A stretch of DNA of 64,000 bases from Mariniflexile sp044335535. GTDB lineage: Bacteria; Bacteroidota; Bacteroidia; Flavobacteriales; Flavobacteriaceae. The notes beneath the pieces were generated by a model. That model made no database searches. It was not told the origin of the DNA and saw only the letters and a list, made by a program, of their open reading frames with translations. The DNA is taken from positions 558,001 to 622,000 of the forward strand of contig NZ_JBIQVZ010000001.1 of the NCBI RefSeq assembly GCF_044335535.1, written 5' to 3'. Position numbers and translations under genes: made by a program. Positions 25,731 to 34,037 of the stretch are shown one piece after another; within the stretch, counting starts at the first letter, position 1, and every line of letters begins with the position of its first letter.

Positions 25731-27521
25731 TTACGTTTCTATTACCGTTATTATTTTATCGTTGCTTATGTCTTTGTCGTGACTAAATTTAAGTTCTCTA
25801 AAAGAATCTTCTGTTTTTATAATTTCAAAACCAAAATCGTTAAAGACCTGTGCAGAGAATTTGTTTTTTTCTGTGTGGCGGTAAGTTACCCAAAAATCTC
25901 CTAATTTAAGATACCGTTCTAAAATATAAGTTAAAAAAGCATGTTCTATCCTTTTACTCTGGATACGACAACTAAACATGAGGTCAATAAGTTGATTTTT
26001 AGATTTTTTAATAATACCAAACCCAATGATTCCATAATCTCCAAATCGATCCCTGCATCTCAATATGTAACTGGAAAGGTCGGCATCATCATAGATATTA
26101 GATATATCAACTTTGGTATAACGATTTCCCGAAAAATTCATTTGATTCGTTCTTTGAGTAAGCTCATAGACTCTTTCAAAATGTTCTTCTTTTAAAGATT
26201 CTATTTCTAATTTAATATTACAGCTATAAAGGAAATCCAAATAATCACCTTCATAATTATCAGAAATTTTTCTTCTTATGGCTTCGTTAGCATAAAATGT
26301 CTTTCGTTTTATACTTTCATCTGTAATTTGAATTTGAAGCTCATCCAAATCTGGTATCATTTGGTAATGAATGGCATCCATTAATCTAACTTGGGGTAAA
26401 GTCATTTCAACTTCATTTCTTTCAAATTCAGAATCATCGATGAATAAAAAAGTATTAATATCAATATTCAGGTCAAAAGCTATTTCCTTCAAACTTTTAC
26501 TTTTAGGAAGCCATGAAATCTTTGGATATAGAAAAAAATCATCAATCCCAAAATGCTTTAATGCCGCCATGGCAGTATCAAAATTATTTTTGCTTGCTAT
26601 AGAATTTACAATGCCTTTTTGCTCAACTTGATTTAAAATATCTTTAATACCCTCTTTAAGTTTAAGATTTTCTATACCATCTTCTAAAAGTGTACCACTC
26701 CATATCGTATTATCTAAATCCCAAACAATACATTTAATTTTTTTAGCTTCTTCAAGAGCATTTTTATAATCCTTTAATTTTACAAATTCGGTTGTTCCAA
26801 AATATAGAGGGGTTTCACTATCTATATCTTCAGGTATAAAATTAATACGATAGGGTAATTCTATTTTAATTCTTTTCGCAATCTCATCAAATGGAATTAT
26901 TTCTTTGTTATATCCTGGCTGCAGTTCGATTCTGTACTGAAAAGGAATCTTACTATAATTTGGATTGTCATTTCTAATGACCAATCCTATTGGTATCATA
27001 TTTTCAGTAGGATTGTAAATTTCCATTAAAAAACCGTCAGGAGTTTTTGTGCCGTTATTTTGCTTACTTATTATTGTTTTCTTTTTTTGGCTATACCTTT
27101 TTTGAATTAATTTTTTCTTAATAAATTTTAGTGGCACTAGATGAATAGCTCTTGCAAGTTCTAATTCACTTCTTTCTCTCTTTTCTGTTTCTTTATAATC
27201 GTATAATTCATTATTTCCTTGAGTAGCTAACACACCCCATTTTTTAAATTGAATTTTTAGTATTTGGGAAGTATTCTCAACTCCGTTAGGTAGCATGACC
27301 CTTTCTATACCTTCAACAAATCGTTGACATTTACCATCAATCCTTGGAGAATACAAATCGCAAGTTTTAAAGCAGGCAGGCATGGAGCATTCAGTACAGT
27401 GTTCTGTCCAATGAAGCATGCTTCTGCACTTTATACCTTTATAGGTATCTGAAAATTTCTTCCAAATGTCATGAGGTAAATTTTCCTGTATTGTTTTAAT
27501 GTATACTTCTGATTCGTACAT
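25731..27521 (-). CDS. FkbH-like HAD-IIIC/GNAT protein with N-terminal Cys-rich module
   Basis: 596 aa. Residues about 30-70 hold six cysteines (Cys32, 42, 45, 50, 54, 65) in a compact HCTECSMPACFKTCDLY pattern, which suggests a metal or Fe-S site. Residues about 80-250 look like a beta-sandwich. A HAD-IIIC domain follows, with CIVWDLDNTIWSGTL (nucleophile Asp268) and FLFIDDSEFER, then a GNAT-like domain to the end. FkbH proteins load glyceryl units onto carrier proteins in polyketide pathways; related proteins act in surface polysaccharide modification. No carrier protein or PKS is nearby, so a glycan role is more likely. The N-terminal module is not part of classic FkbH. Confidence 0.82.
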   Translation of the reverse strand: MYESEVYIKTIQENLPHDIWKKFSDTYKGIKCRSMLHWTEHCTECSMPACFKTCDLYSPRIDGKCQRFVEGIERVMLPNGVENTSQILKIQFKKWGVLATQGNNELYDYKETEKRERSELELARAIHLVPLKFIKKKLIQKRYSQKKKTIISKQNNGTKTPDGFLMEIYNPTENMIPIGLVIRNDNPNYSKIPFQYRIELQPGYNKEIIPFDEIAKRIKIELPYRINFIPEDIDSETPLYFGTTEFVKLKDYKNALEEAKKIKCIVWDLDNTIWSGTLLEDGIENLKLKEGIKDILNQVEQKGIVNSIASKNNFDTAMAALKHFGIDDFFLYPKISWLPKSKSLKEIAFDLNIDINTFLFIDDSEFERNEVEMTLPQVRLMDAIHYQMIPDLDELQIQITDESIKRKTFYANEAIRRKISDNYEGDYLDFLYSCNIKLEIESLKEEHFERVYELTQRTNQMNFSGNRYTKVDISNIYDDADLSSYILRCRDRFGDYGIIGFGIIKKSKNQLIDLMFSCRIQSKRIEHAFLTYILERYLKLGDFWVTYRHTEKNKFSAQVFNDFGFEIIKTEDSFRELKFSHDKDISNDKIITVIET

Positions 27522-27739
27522 ATTTACTTCAAGTGTCTAACACTAAAATGGGGGCATAATTTAGAATGATGGTTTACACCTAATTTTTATAACCCGCAAT
27601 GCCATGTTTTAATATTGTAAATATAAATGAAGTCTTTTTATTCGGGTCTATTATAATAACATTTTTAACAGTCTTTTATGGTTGCTTTATGTACAAAAAA
27701 TGTATTGTTATCCCCTAAAACAAGCTAACTGAAAGAATT

Positions 27740-28735
27740 TTATTTTCTTTTGATATGGTACTTTCCTATTACTTTGTTGAAATATTTATAAAGGTTTTCT
27801 TCAACAATAGTCTTATCTATCTGCTTATTTGGGTTTTCGAGAGAAAATCGTTGAATGATTCTAAAATCAATATCTTTTTTTAAACCTGAATTTCCGAAAA
27901 TTTTAATATTCCCATCATATTCCAATAGTTCTTCCAATAATTTCTTTGAAATTGATTTGTCTGAAAAAGGAAAAGCAAATAAGGAATAATTAATATCGAA
28001 ATTATGTTTTAGCCAATCTATAGAATTAATTATTTCAGCTTTCTGTTCTTCATGCGATAATTTATCAAGATAAGGATGAGACATGGTATGACCACCAAAA
28101 TAAAAACCGTCATTCATCATTTCTTGAATTTGTTCTTTGGTAATATACAATTTATGAGTTTTCAAATAATCTTCTATATTTATATTTAGAAAATTTAAAA
28201 CATCATTAACTTTCTCTCTTTCAGTAAATTTAATATTAATGAATTTTTGCTTGAATTCTGTAACGGAGTTATAGGTGAATGAAAATTTGTCACTAATTTT
28301 ATCTAAAGTATCTTTCTCAAAACCATTATTTTTTAGATATGTAATAATGATGCTGATATAATGTTTATATAAACCTTCATTATTATCAACAAAATTTGGG
28401 TTTATAAAAAATATTGCTTTAATGTTTTTTTCTTTTAGAATTGGGTAAATAATGGTATATACTTCTTGTAAACCATCATCAAAAGAAAGCAGGAAACTAT
28501 TATTTGAGATTTTATTTTCTAAAACATCTTTAGGAATGAGAGGTTTATAAATTTTTGTCAAAAGATTAAGATCACTAATAAATTGTGAGCAGTTTTTAAA
28601 TTCATATAAATTTTCAATATGAGCTACTTGGTTATCTCTTACTATATGATAATAAGGGAAAATAGTTTGTTTATTAAATATTGGCAAAAACTTTTTGTTA
28701 GAAACTTTAAATAAAGTATCCTTTACAATTCCCAT
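27740..28735 (-). CDS. polysaccharide deacetylase (NodB-like) family protein
   Basis: 331 aa. SFLLSFDDGLQEVYTI is the NodB motif 1 with the catalytic and metal Asp pair, and GGHTMSHPYLDKL is motif 2 with the two His ligands. NYSLFAFPFSDKS is the later motif. No signal peptide, so it may act on a cytoplasmic glycan precursor or be a carbohydrate esterase 4 relative. The ATG at 28735 is preferred over a TTG three codons upstream. It is on the same strand as the FkbH-like gene, 218 bp away, and the coding sequence is notably A+T-rich. Confidence 0.85.
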   Translation of the reverse strand: MGIVKDTLFKVSNKKFLPIFNKQTIFPYYHIVRDNQVAHIENLYEFKNCSQFISDLNLLTKIYKPLIPKDVLENKISNNSFLLSFDDGLQEVYTIIYPILKEKNIKAIFFINPNFVDNNEGLYKHYISIIITYLKNNGFEKDTLDKISDKFSFTYNSVTEFKQKFINIKFTEREKVNDVLNFLNINIEDYLKTHKLYITKEQIQEMMNDGFYFGGHTMSHPYLDKLSHEEQKAEIINSIDWLKHNFDINYSLFAFPFSDKSISKKLLEELLEYDGNIKIFGNSGLKKDIDFRIIQRFSLENPNKQIDKTIVEENLYKYFNKVIGKYHIKRK

Positions 28736-28807
28736 AATTATCAAATTAAAAACTCTGAGTTTAATAAATCAGAATTTTATTATTTTCCAAAAATAGCAAT
28801 TAATACT

Positions 28808-28906
28808 TTAGTCAAAGATTATTTTCTTAGTATCTAGACTCTTACCATTAACAAAAAGGCTTATTAGATAAGTACCTGAACCAAAATTATCTTTTTGTAA
28901 TGATTT
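28808..28906 (-). pseudogene. remnant of a T9SS C-terminal sorting domain
   Basis: On the minus strand a 32-codon frame between stops reads DNFGSGTYLISLFVNGKSLD and then TKKIIFD before TAA 28808-28810. The pattern SGTY(L)I.L..NGK......TKKII at the extreme C-terminus is typical of type A T9SS sorting domains. No start codon or upstream part remains, as the frame is closed just before it. It is probably the last scrap of a lost secreted-protein gene. The rest of 28745-29019 is very A+T-rich and shows nothing else. Confidence 0.5.
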
Positions 28907-29019
28907 TTAATATCATAATTTTTGTGTTTTTAAAATTGATTAAATAAAATCAACTATTATAGAGTCATAACTATCAAATGATAATTAAAATATTTCACAG
29001 TATTATATACTATAAAATG

Positions 29020-29027
29020 TAAATTTG
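29020..29027 (+). promoter_or_regulatory. -7 box (TAAATTTG) that decides the start of the next gene
   Basis: TAAATTTG fits TAnnTTTG and its last base is the first base of an in-frame GTG (29027), so that GTG would lie outside the transcript. The TTG at 29045 is the first usable start. Confidence 0.5.
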
Positions 29028-29044
29028 TGATAAAGATTAATTTT

Positions 29045-29893
29045 TTGAACTTCTACATCATCATACCGGCACATAACGAAGAAAGCTCGATTGGTTTAAC
29101 CCTCGATTCTTTAGTGAAACAAACATTAAAACCAAAACGTATTGTGGTGGTGAATGATAATTCTACGGATAATACTCAAAATATCGTAAACACTTATCGT
29201 ACTAAATATTCTTGGATTGAATTAATTAATTCAAAATCGTCAAACGAACATTTACCAGGTTCCAAAATTATAAATGCGTTTTATAAAGGGTTTGAAACTG
29301 TAGATGCCAACTATGATGTGATTTGTAAGTTTGATGCCGATTTAATTTTTCCTAACAATTATTTAGAACAACTTTCCTTTCATTTTAAAAACAATGAAAA
29401 ACTGGGTATGGCTTCGGGGTTTTGCTATATTAAAAAGAACAACGATTGGGTTTTAGAAAACTTAACGAACAAAGACCACATTCGGGGTGCTTTAAAAGCC
29501 TACAAAAAAGACTGTTTTTTACAAATAGGCAAGTTAAAACCTTCTATGGGCTGGGACACGGTTGACGAATTACTTGCTAAGTTTTATGGCTGGGACATCT
29601 TAACCGATGCTTCTTTACAGGTAAAACACTTAAAACCCACTGGAATCAGCTACAACAAAGCCTCAAAATATTTGCAAGGTGAAGCCATGTACAAAATGCG
29701 TTATGGATTTCTAATTACCTTAATTTCTGCTATTAAATTGGCTTATAAAAAAAGGAGTCTGAGTCTGTTTAAAGATTATTTAGCTGGTTATTTCAAAGCT
29801 AAAAAACATAAGATTGACTTTTTAGTGACTGAAGAAGAAGGGAAATTTATTCGAGATTTACGTTGGAAGGGGATGTTGAACAAACTAAAATAA
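29045..29893 (+). CDS. family 2 glycosyltransferase
   Basis: 282 aa. The start NFYIIIPAHNEESSIGLTLD is the typical GT2 opening, and VNDNSTDNTQNIV and CKFDADLIFPNNYL give the DXD-type nucleotide-sugar site. The initiation codon appears to be TTG (29045): an in-frame GTG at 29027 overlaps a promoter box, and no ATG is in frame. No membrane helix is predicted apart from a weak one near residue 215, so it is cytosolic or peripheral. It may act with the KAS III-like and methyltransferase genes upstream on a lipid or surface glycan, an inference from position only. Confidence 0.85.
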   Translation: MNFYIIIPAHNEESSIGLTLDSLVKQTLKPKRIVVVNDNSTDNTQNIVNTYRTKYSWIELINSKSSNEHLPGSKIINAFYKGFETVDANYDVICKFDADLIFPNNYLEQLSFHFKNNEKLGMASGFCYIKKNNDWVLENLTNKDHIRGALKAYKKDCFLQIGKLKPSMGWDTVDELLAKFYGWDILTDASLQVKHLKPTGISYNKASKYLQGEAMYKMRYGFLITLISAIKLAYKKRSLSLFKDYLAGYFKAKKHKIDFLVTEEEGKFIRDLRWKGMLNKLK

Positions 29894-29920
29894 AACTTTT
29901 GTTGTGATATCATGAAACAC

Positions 29921-29966
29921 ACCCAAAACCTAACACCCAGAACCTAGAACCTAGAACCAAAACCTA
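29921..29966. repeat. short tandem repeat (AACCTAG-type)
   Basis: Copies of a 7-mer AACCTAG and close variants lie between the converging glycosyltransferase and nuclease genes and reach the nuclease stop codon. Simple-sequence DNA without evident function. Confidence 0.5.
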
Positions 29967-30773
29967 ATTAAAACTCCAGTCTTTGTAACTGCTTGAAGCC
30001 TCTAGTTCGTTTTCCAAAGCATCCTCTAACTGTGGAAAGAAGTCAATACCCGTAAGCTTTTCAATAGAATCTACCGAAACCGCAAAATCATACATTGGTT
30101 TATTAGAATTTTTATGAGGCATTAAAAATGCTATCATTTTAACTTTCCCAGAATTAACATCAATCAACACTTTATAAAATTGATTCGGAACAGCTACCTT
30201 TTGACTTCCAATGGTTTTCATGTTTCCTTTTAAAACGCCTCCTGTAACCACAAAAACCCCATCGTATTTACTTGCCCAATAGCGTACTTTCTGTTCCAAA
30301 GTATTCCAAATTCCGGAATTAAATGCATGTTCTTGTGGTGTAATGTTGCTTGTTAAAAAAGTTTCATCATGAGCTTGTTTGCTATATTTTCTATCGCCCG
30401 CAGGGCATAAATGTCCACGGTCATATCCTGAGTTTTTATAGTTTCTCCAATCGGCTGCTCCTGTTTTAACCGCTTTATCAACTTCAAAATAAGGCCGCTT
30501 GAAATTGGCATTCGACAAGTGAGATTTCTTTAACTCGTATGCTACCCACTCAGCTTGTTCATATGGTTCGCTATAAGAAAGCGAATACCCTTCGTGGTGT
30601 ACTATTTGTCCAGTGGTACTTGTTGGTAAAAAATACTCGTTGGTATTCGATTTTACTTCTTTACCTTTATTTATAGTTTGGGTTACTTCTTCAGTCTTTA
30701 AAAAATGTTCATAGCCATAAACCCCAAAAACAAGTATTATCGCTAATAATGTGTATTTTGTTTTACTGTTCAA
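29964..30773 (-). CDS. DNA/RNA non-specific endonuclease (membrane-anchored or secreted)
   Basis: 269 aa. An N-terminal hydrophobic segment (about residues 8-22) is followed by the NUC1-type nuclease with the catalytic motif DRGHLCPAGDRKYS and Asn/His residues in SNITPQEHAFNSGIWNTLEQ. The His of DRGH activates water and the Asn binds Mg2+. It probably degrades extracellular or periplasmic nucleic acids for nutrients. The start is TTG (30771-30773), 1 nt after the pafA stop; no in-frame ATG fits the signal segment. This arrangement suggests coupling to pafA, which would release phosphate from the products. Confidence 0.88.
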   Translation of the reverse strand: MNSKTKYTLLAIILVFGVYGYEHFLKTEEVTQTINKGKEVKSNTNEYFLPTSTTGQIVHHEGYSLSYSEPYEQAEWVAYELKKSHLSNANFKRPYFEVDKAVKTGAADWRNYKNSGYDRGHLCPAGDRKYSKQAHDETFLTSNITPQEHAFNSGIWNTLEQKVRYWASKYDGVFVVTGGVLKGNMKTIGSQKVAVPNQFYKVLIDVNSGKVKMIAFLMPHKNSNKPMYDFAVSVDSIEKLTGIDFFPQLEDALENELEASSSYKDWSFN

Positions 30774-30774
30774 A

Positions 30775-32424
30775 CTATTCTAAAACAAATTCTAGGGGCT
30801 GACCAATAGCCCCGTTAGGGAAACTAATTCCTAAAAGTGCCGACATGGTTGGGGCTATATCGGTTATTTCGGTTTTTTGAAAAGTGTTGCCGTGCTTAAT
30901 CCCTTTTCCGAAAAATAAAAGTGGTACGTGTGTGTCGTAATTTAAACCCGAACCGTGTGTCGAACCTGTTTTGCTATAAGAGATAAATGCAGGATCGTAA
31001 ACAAAAATAACATCGCCAGACTTTTTTTGATTGAACCCCTTTTGCAATAAGGCCTCAATACCAGAATTAAACTCTGTTGAACTCATAGTCGTTGCTGTGT
31101 AGGCTTTATCTATGTGTTCGTAATTAATAATTTCATTTACTATAGCATTTTGGACATCATCTAAATCTAAATCGAGTTCTTTTAGTTTTGCTCTGTTTAA
31201 AAACACCTGGTTGTTGCTTACGTTTTCAATTAGATCGGCAGTTCCATATTCAGCTTCAACAAACTCCATAAATTTGTTCTTTTGTGCTTTAGAATCAATG
31301 TAGCCCGCAGGTATCTTTACAGTTTGCAAATATGCAGGCACATCTACAGCTGCGTGATCAGCAGTTAGGAACACCGTATATTGATTTTTTCCAATATTGG
31401 CATCTAAATAACTGAACAAACGTTCTAAATTTTTGTCTAAACGTATATAAGTATCTTGTACTTCTTTAGAATTTACGCCAAAATTATGCCCAACATAATC
31501 TGAACTCGAGTAACTTAATGTTAAAATATCTGTGTAATTATCTTCACCAAGTTGCTCACCTTCGATGGCTGCAAGTGCAAAATCGGTAGTGATATCATTA
31601 CCATAAGCCGAAATTTTTAAGATTTCGTAATTACCGTTTTGCTTTTTTAAAGCTTCCAAATCATATGGAAACGTTGCTGTTTCTTTTCCTTTGAAACCAC
31701 CTTCAAAATTGTTCAGATCAGAACCACTTTCAGTGTAAGTTGATATATCATAATAGGTATTCCACTCTTTAAAATACGAAGCTACTGATTTCTTTTTGTT
31801 AAAATTTAAAACCCACTTTGGTAATTCTTTTATATAAAATGTACTCGAAATCCAATTACCTTCATCTTTTCCATGAAACCAATACGCTGCATTGGCAGTA
31901 TGACCAGCCGGTAAAATAGCACCTCTATCTTTTAAAGCAACACCAATAGTTTTTCCTCGCATTTGGGTAAACAATCTGTTTTCGTCTGCAAAAGTGGTTG
32001 TTTTCATTCTATGAGGCGACATTTGTCCCGCTATGTCTGTCGTTCCAACAGACTGCACTGTTTCATCTCCAGCACAGTACACACTTTTTTTAAGTTCTTT
32101 GTCATACCAATTATTCCCAATAATGCCATGATACTTTGGGGTTGCTCCTGTATAAACCGACGTGTGCCCAGGCCCCGTATAAGTAGGGACGTAATTAAAA
32201 TGATTGTTTTTACAGTTATACCCTTCATTTATCATACGCTTAAAACCGCCTTCACCATATTTGTTATAAAAACGTGTTAAATAATCGTATCTCATTTGAT
32301 CTACGACAATACCTACCACTAACTTTGGGTTATCATTTTGTTTACTCGAAACAACTTGACTTTGGGCTTGGCTAGAAAAAACGAAAATGAACAAAAAAAG
32401 AAAGGAAACGATATTTTTCATCAT
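30775..32424 (-). CDS. pafA: alkaline phosphatase, PafA type
   Basis: 549 aa with a signal peptide (about residues 1-20). It belongs to the alkaline phosphatase superfamily: GIVVDQMRYDYL holds a metal ligand Asp, PTYTGPGHTSV the Thr nucleophile, and LTADHAAVDVP further zinc ligands. KDRGA (Lys165, Arg167) and GNNWYDK match the Lys/Arg and Asn residues that distinguish PafA monoesterases from related phosphodiesterases. The length matches the PafA of Elizabethkingia as I recall it. PafA is phosphate-insensitive and feeds the cell from organic phosphate. The nuclease gene downstream is almost contiguous. Confidence 0.88.
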   Translation of the reverse strand: MMKNIVSFLFLFIFVFSSQAQSQVVSSKQNDNPKLVVGIVVDQMRYDYLTRFYNKYGEGGFKRMINEGYNCKNNHFNYVPTYTGPGHTSVYTGATPKYHGIIGNNWYDKELKKSVYCAGDETVQSVGTTDIAGQMSPHRMKTTTFADENRLFTQMRGKTIGVALKDRGAILPAGHTANAAYWFHGKDEGNWISSTFYIKELPKWVLNFNKKKSVASYFKEWNTYYDISTYTESGSDLNNFEGGFKGKETATFPYDLEALKKQNGNYEILKISAYGNDITTDFALAAIEGEQLGEDNYTDILTLSYSSSDYVGHNFGVNSKEVQDTYIRLDKNLERLFSYLDANIGKNQYTVFLTADHAAVDVPAYLQTVKIPAGYIDSKAQKNKFMEFVEAEYGTADLIENVSNNQVFLNRAKLKELDLDLDDVQNAIVNEIINYEHIDKAYTATTMSSTEFNSGIEALLQKGFNQKKSGDVIFVYDPAFISYSKTGSTHGSGLNYDTHVPLLFFGKGIKHGNTFQKTEITDIAPTMSALLGISFPNGAIGQPLEFVLE

Positions 32425-32532
32425 GGCTCTATATAATTACGATTCAAAATTAAGCATTTAAAAATATCTTAATTTAAAATTAAAGTTAAATACCTGTAAC
32501 TTTTTTTTACTTTAGCACTATTAAAATTGATT

Positions 32533-33270
32533 ATGACTTATCTACATAATATTGGTACTTATTTTATAATGATTGCCGAAATGTTTCGCAAACCCACCAA
32601 GTGGTCTGTGATGAAAAAGTTGATATTTAAAGATATTGACGATTTAATTATTGGCTCTTTAGGCATCATCGCTTTTATATCGTTTTTTGTTGGTGGTGTT
32701 ATTACCATTCAAACGGCTCTCAATATAAGCAACCCGCTAATTCCTAGATACTTGGTAGGTTTTGCTACTAGACAATCGGTAGTTTTAGAATTTGCTCCCA
32801 CCTTTACCTCTATTATTATGGCAGGAAAAGTGGGTTCGTTTATAACTTCCAGTATTGGCACCATGCGTGTTACTGAACAAATTGATGCTTTAGAAGTTAT
32901 GGGTATAAATTCATTAAATTATTTAGTTTTCCCTAAAGCGGTAGCTTTAATGCTGTACCCTTTTGCAATAGCCATAGGTATGTTTTTAGGTATTCTTGGC
33001 GGTATGGCTGCCTGTGTTTATGGAGGTTTTAGCTCGTTAGAAGATTATATTTATGGCATTCAAACAGATTTTATTCCTTTTCACATTACGTATGCATTTA
33101 TAAAAACCTTTGTTTTTGCTTTTGTTTTGGCAACAATTCCTGCTTTTCATGGCTATTATATGAAAGGTGGCGCTCTTGAAGTAGGAAAAGCAAGTACCAC
33201 ATCGTTTGTGTGGACCAGCGTTGTTATCATCCTTTTAAATTATTTCCTAACTCAAATGCTTTTAAGTTAA
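32533..33270 (+). CDS. MlaE-type ABC transporter permease
   Basis: 245 aa polytopic membrane protein. GGVITIQTALNIS, EFAPTFTSIIMAGKVGSFI and ALEVMGINSLNYLVFPKAVA are MlaE signatures. In the Mla system it is the inner-membrane permease moving phospholipids between inner and outer membranes. The ATG at 32533 was chosen over a TTG two codons upstream. Its stop overlaps the ATPase start by one base (TAATG), so the two are coupled. No MlaD gene follows. Confidence 0.93.
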   Translation: MTYLHNIGTYFIMIAEMFRKPTKWSVMKKLIFKDIDDLIIGSLGIIAFISFFVGGVITIQTALNISNPLIPRYLVGFATRQSVVLEFAPTFTSIIMAGKVGSFITSSIGTMRVTEQIDALEVMGINSLNYLVFPKAVALMLYPFAIAIGMFLGILGGMAACVYGGFSSLEDYIYGIQTDFIPFHITYAFIKTFVFAFVLATIPAFHGYYMKGGALEVGKASTTSFVWTSVVIILLNYFLTQMLLS

Positions 33271-34037
33271 TGATAGAAGTTAAAGATTTACATAAGTCGT
33301 TTAGTGGTGTTGAAGTCTTAAAAGGTATTAGCACCTCTTTTGAAAAGGGAAAAACCAACCTTATTATTGGGCAAAGTGGCTCAGGTAAAACAGTTTTTTT
33401 AAAATGTCTTTTAGGATTATTTAATTATGAAGAAGGCCGTATTGCTTACGATGGCAAAGTTTTTTCTGAACTAACCGAAGATGAAAAACGTAATTTACGA
33501 GGCGATATTGGTATGGTATTTCAAGGAAGTGCTTTATTTGATTCAATGACGATTGCCGAAAACGTGATGTTCCCACTGCGTATGTTTACAAAACAAAGTA
33601 AAAGTGAAATGGAAGACCGCGTTAATTTTGTTTTAAACCGAGTAAATTTAGCTGATGCTCATAAAAAGAAACCTAGTGAAGCCTCGGGCGGTATGCAAAA
33701 ACGTGTTGCCATTGCCAGAGCTATTGTTAATAAACCAAAATATTTGTTTTGTGATGAGCCAAATTCTGGATTAGATCCAAAAACTGCTATTGTAATAGAT
33801 AATCTTATAAAAGAGATTACCGAAGAATACGACATTACCACTGTAATAAACTCGCACGATATGAACTCGGTAATGGAAATTGGTGAAAAAATAGTGTTTT
33901 TAAAAAATGGTTTAAAAGCTTGGGAAGGCTCTAAAAAAACCATTTTTAAAACGGATAACGAAGTGGTAACCGACTTTGTTTACTCGTCTGAATTAATGAA
34001 AAAAGTACGTCAAATGTATATTGAGGAAAGGCAGTAA
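33270..34037 (+). CDS. MlaF-type ABC transporter ATP-binding protein
   Basis: 255 aa ABC ATPase partner of the permease. Walker A GQSGSGKTVF, signature EASGGMQKRVAIARA, Walker B YLFCDEPNSGLD and the His switch INSHDMNS are intact. The start at 33270 is preferred because the family begins MIEVKDLHKSF; upstream in-frame codons lie inside the permease gene. Energises lipid transport between membranes. Its TAA abuts directly on the stop codon of the converging DUF389 gene, with no intergenic base. Confidence 0.94.
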   Translation: MIEVKDLHKSFSGVEVLKGISTSFEKGKTNLIIGQSGSGKTVFLKCLLGLFNYEEGRIAYDGKVFSELTEDEKRNLRGDIGMVFQGSALFDSMTIAENVMFPLRMFTKQSKSEMEDRVNFVLNRVNLADAHKKKPSEASGGMQKRVAIARAIVNKPKYLFCDEPNSGLDPKTAIVIDNLIKEITEEYDITTVINSHDMNSVMEIGEKIVFLKNGLKAWEGSKKTIFKTDNEVVTDFVYSSELMKKVRQMYIEERQ

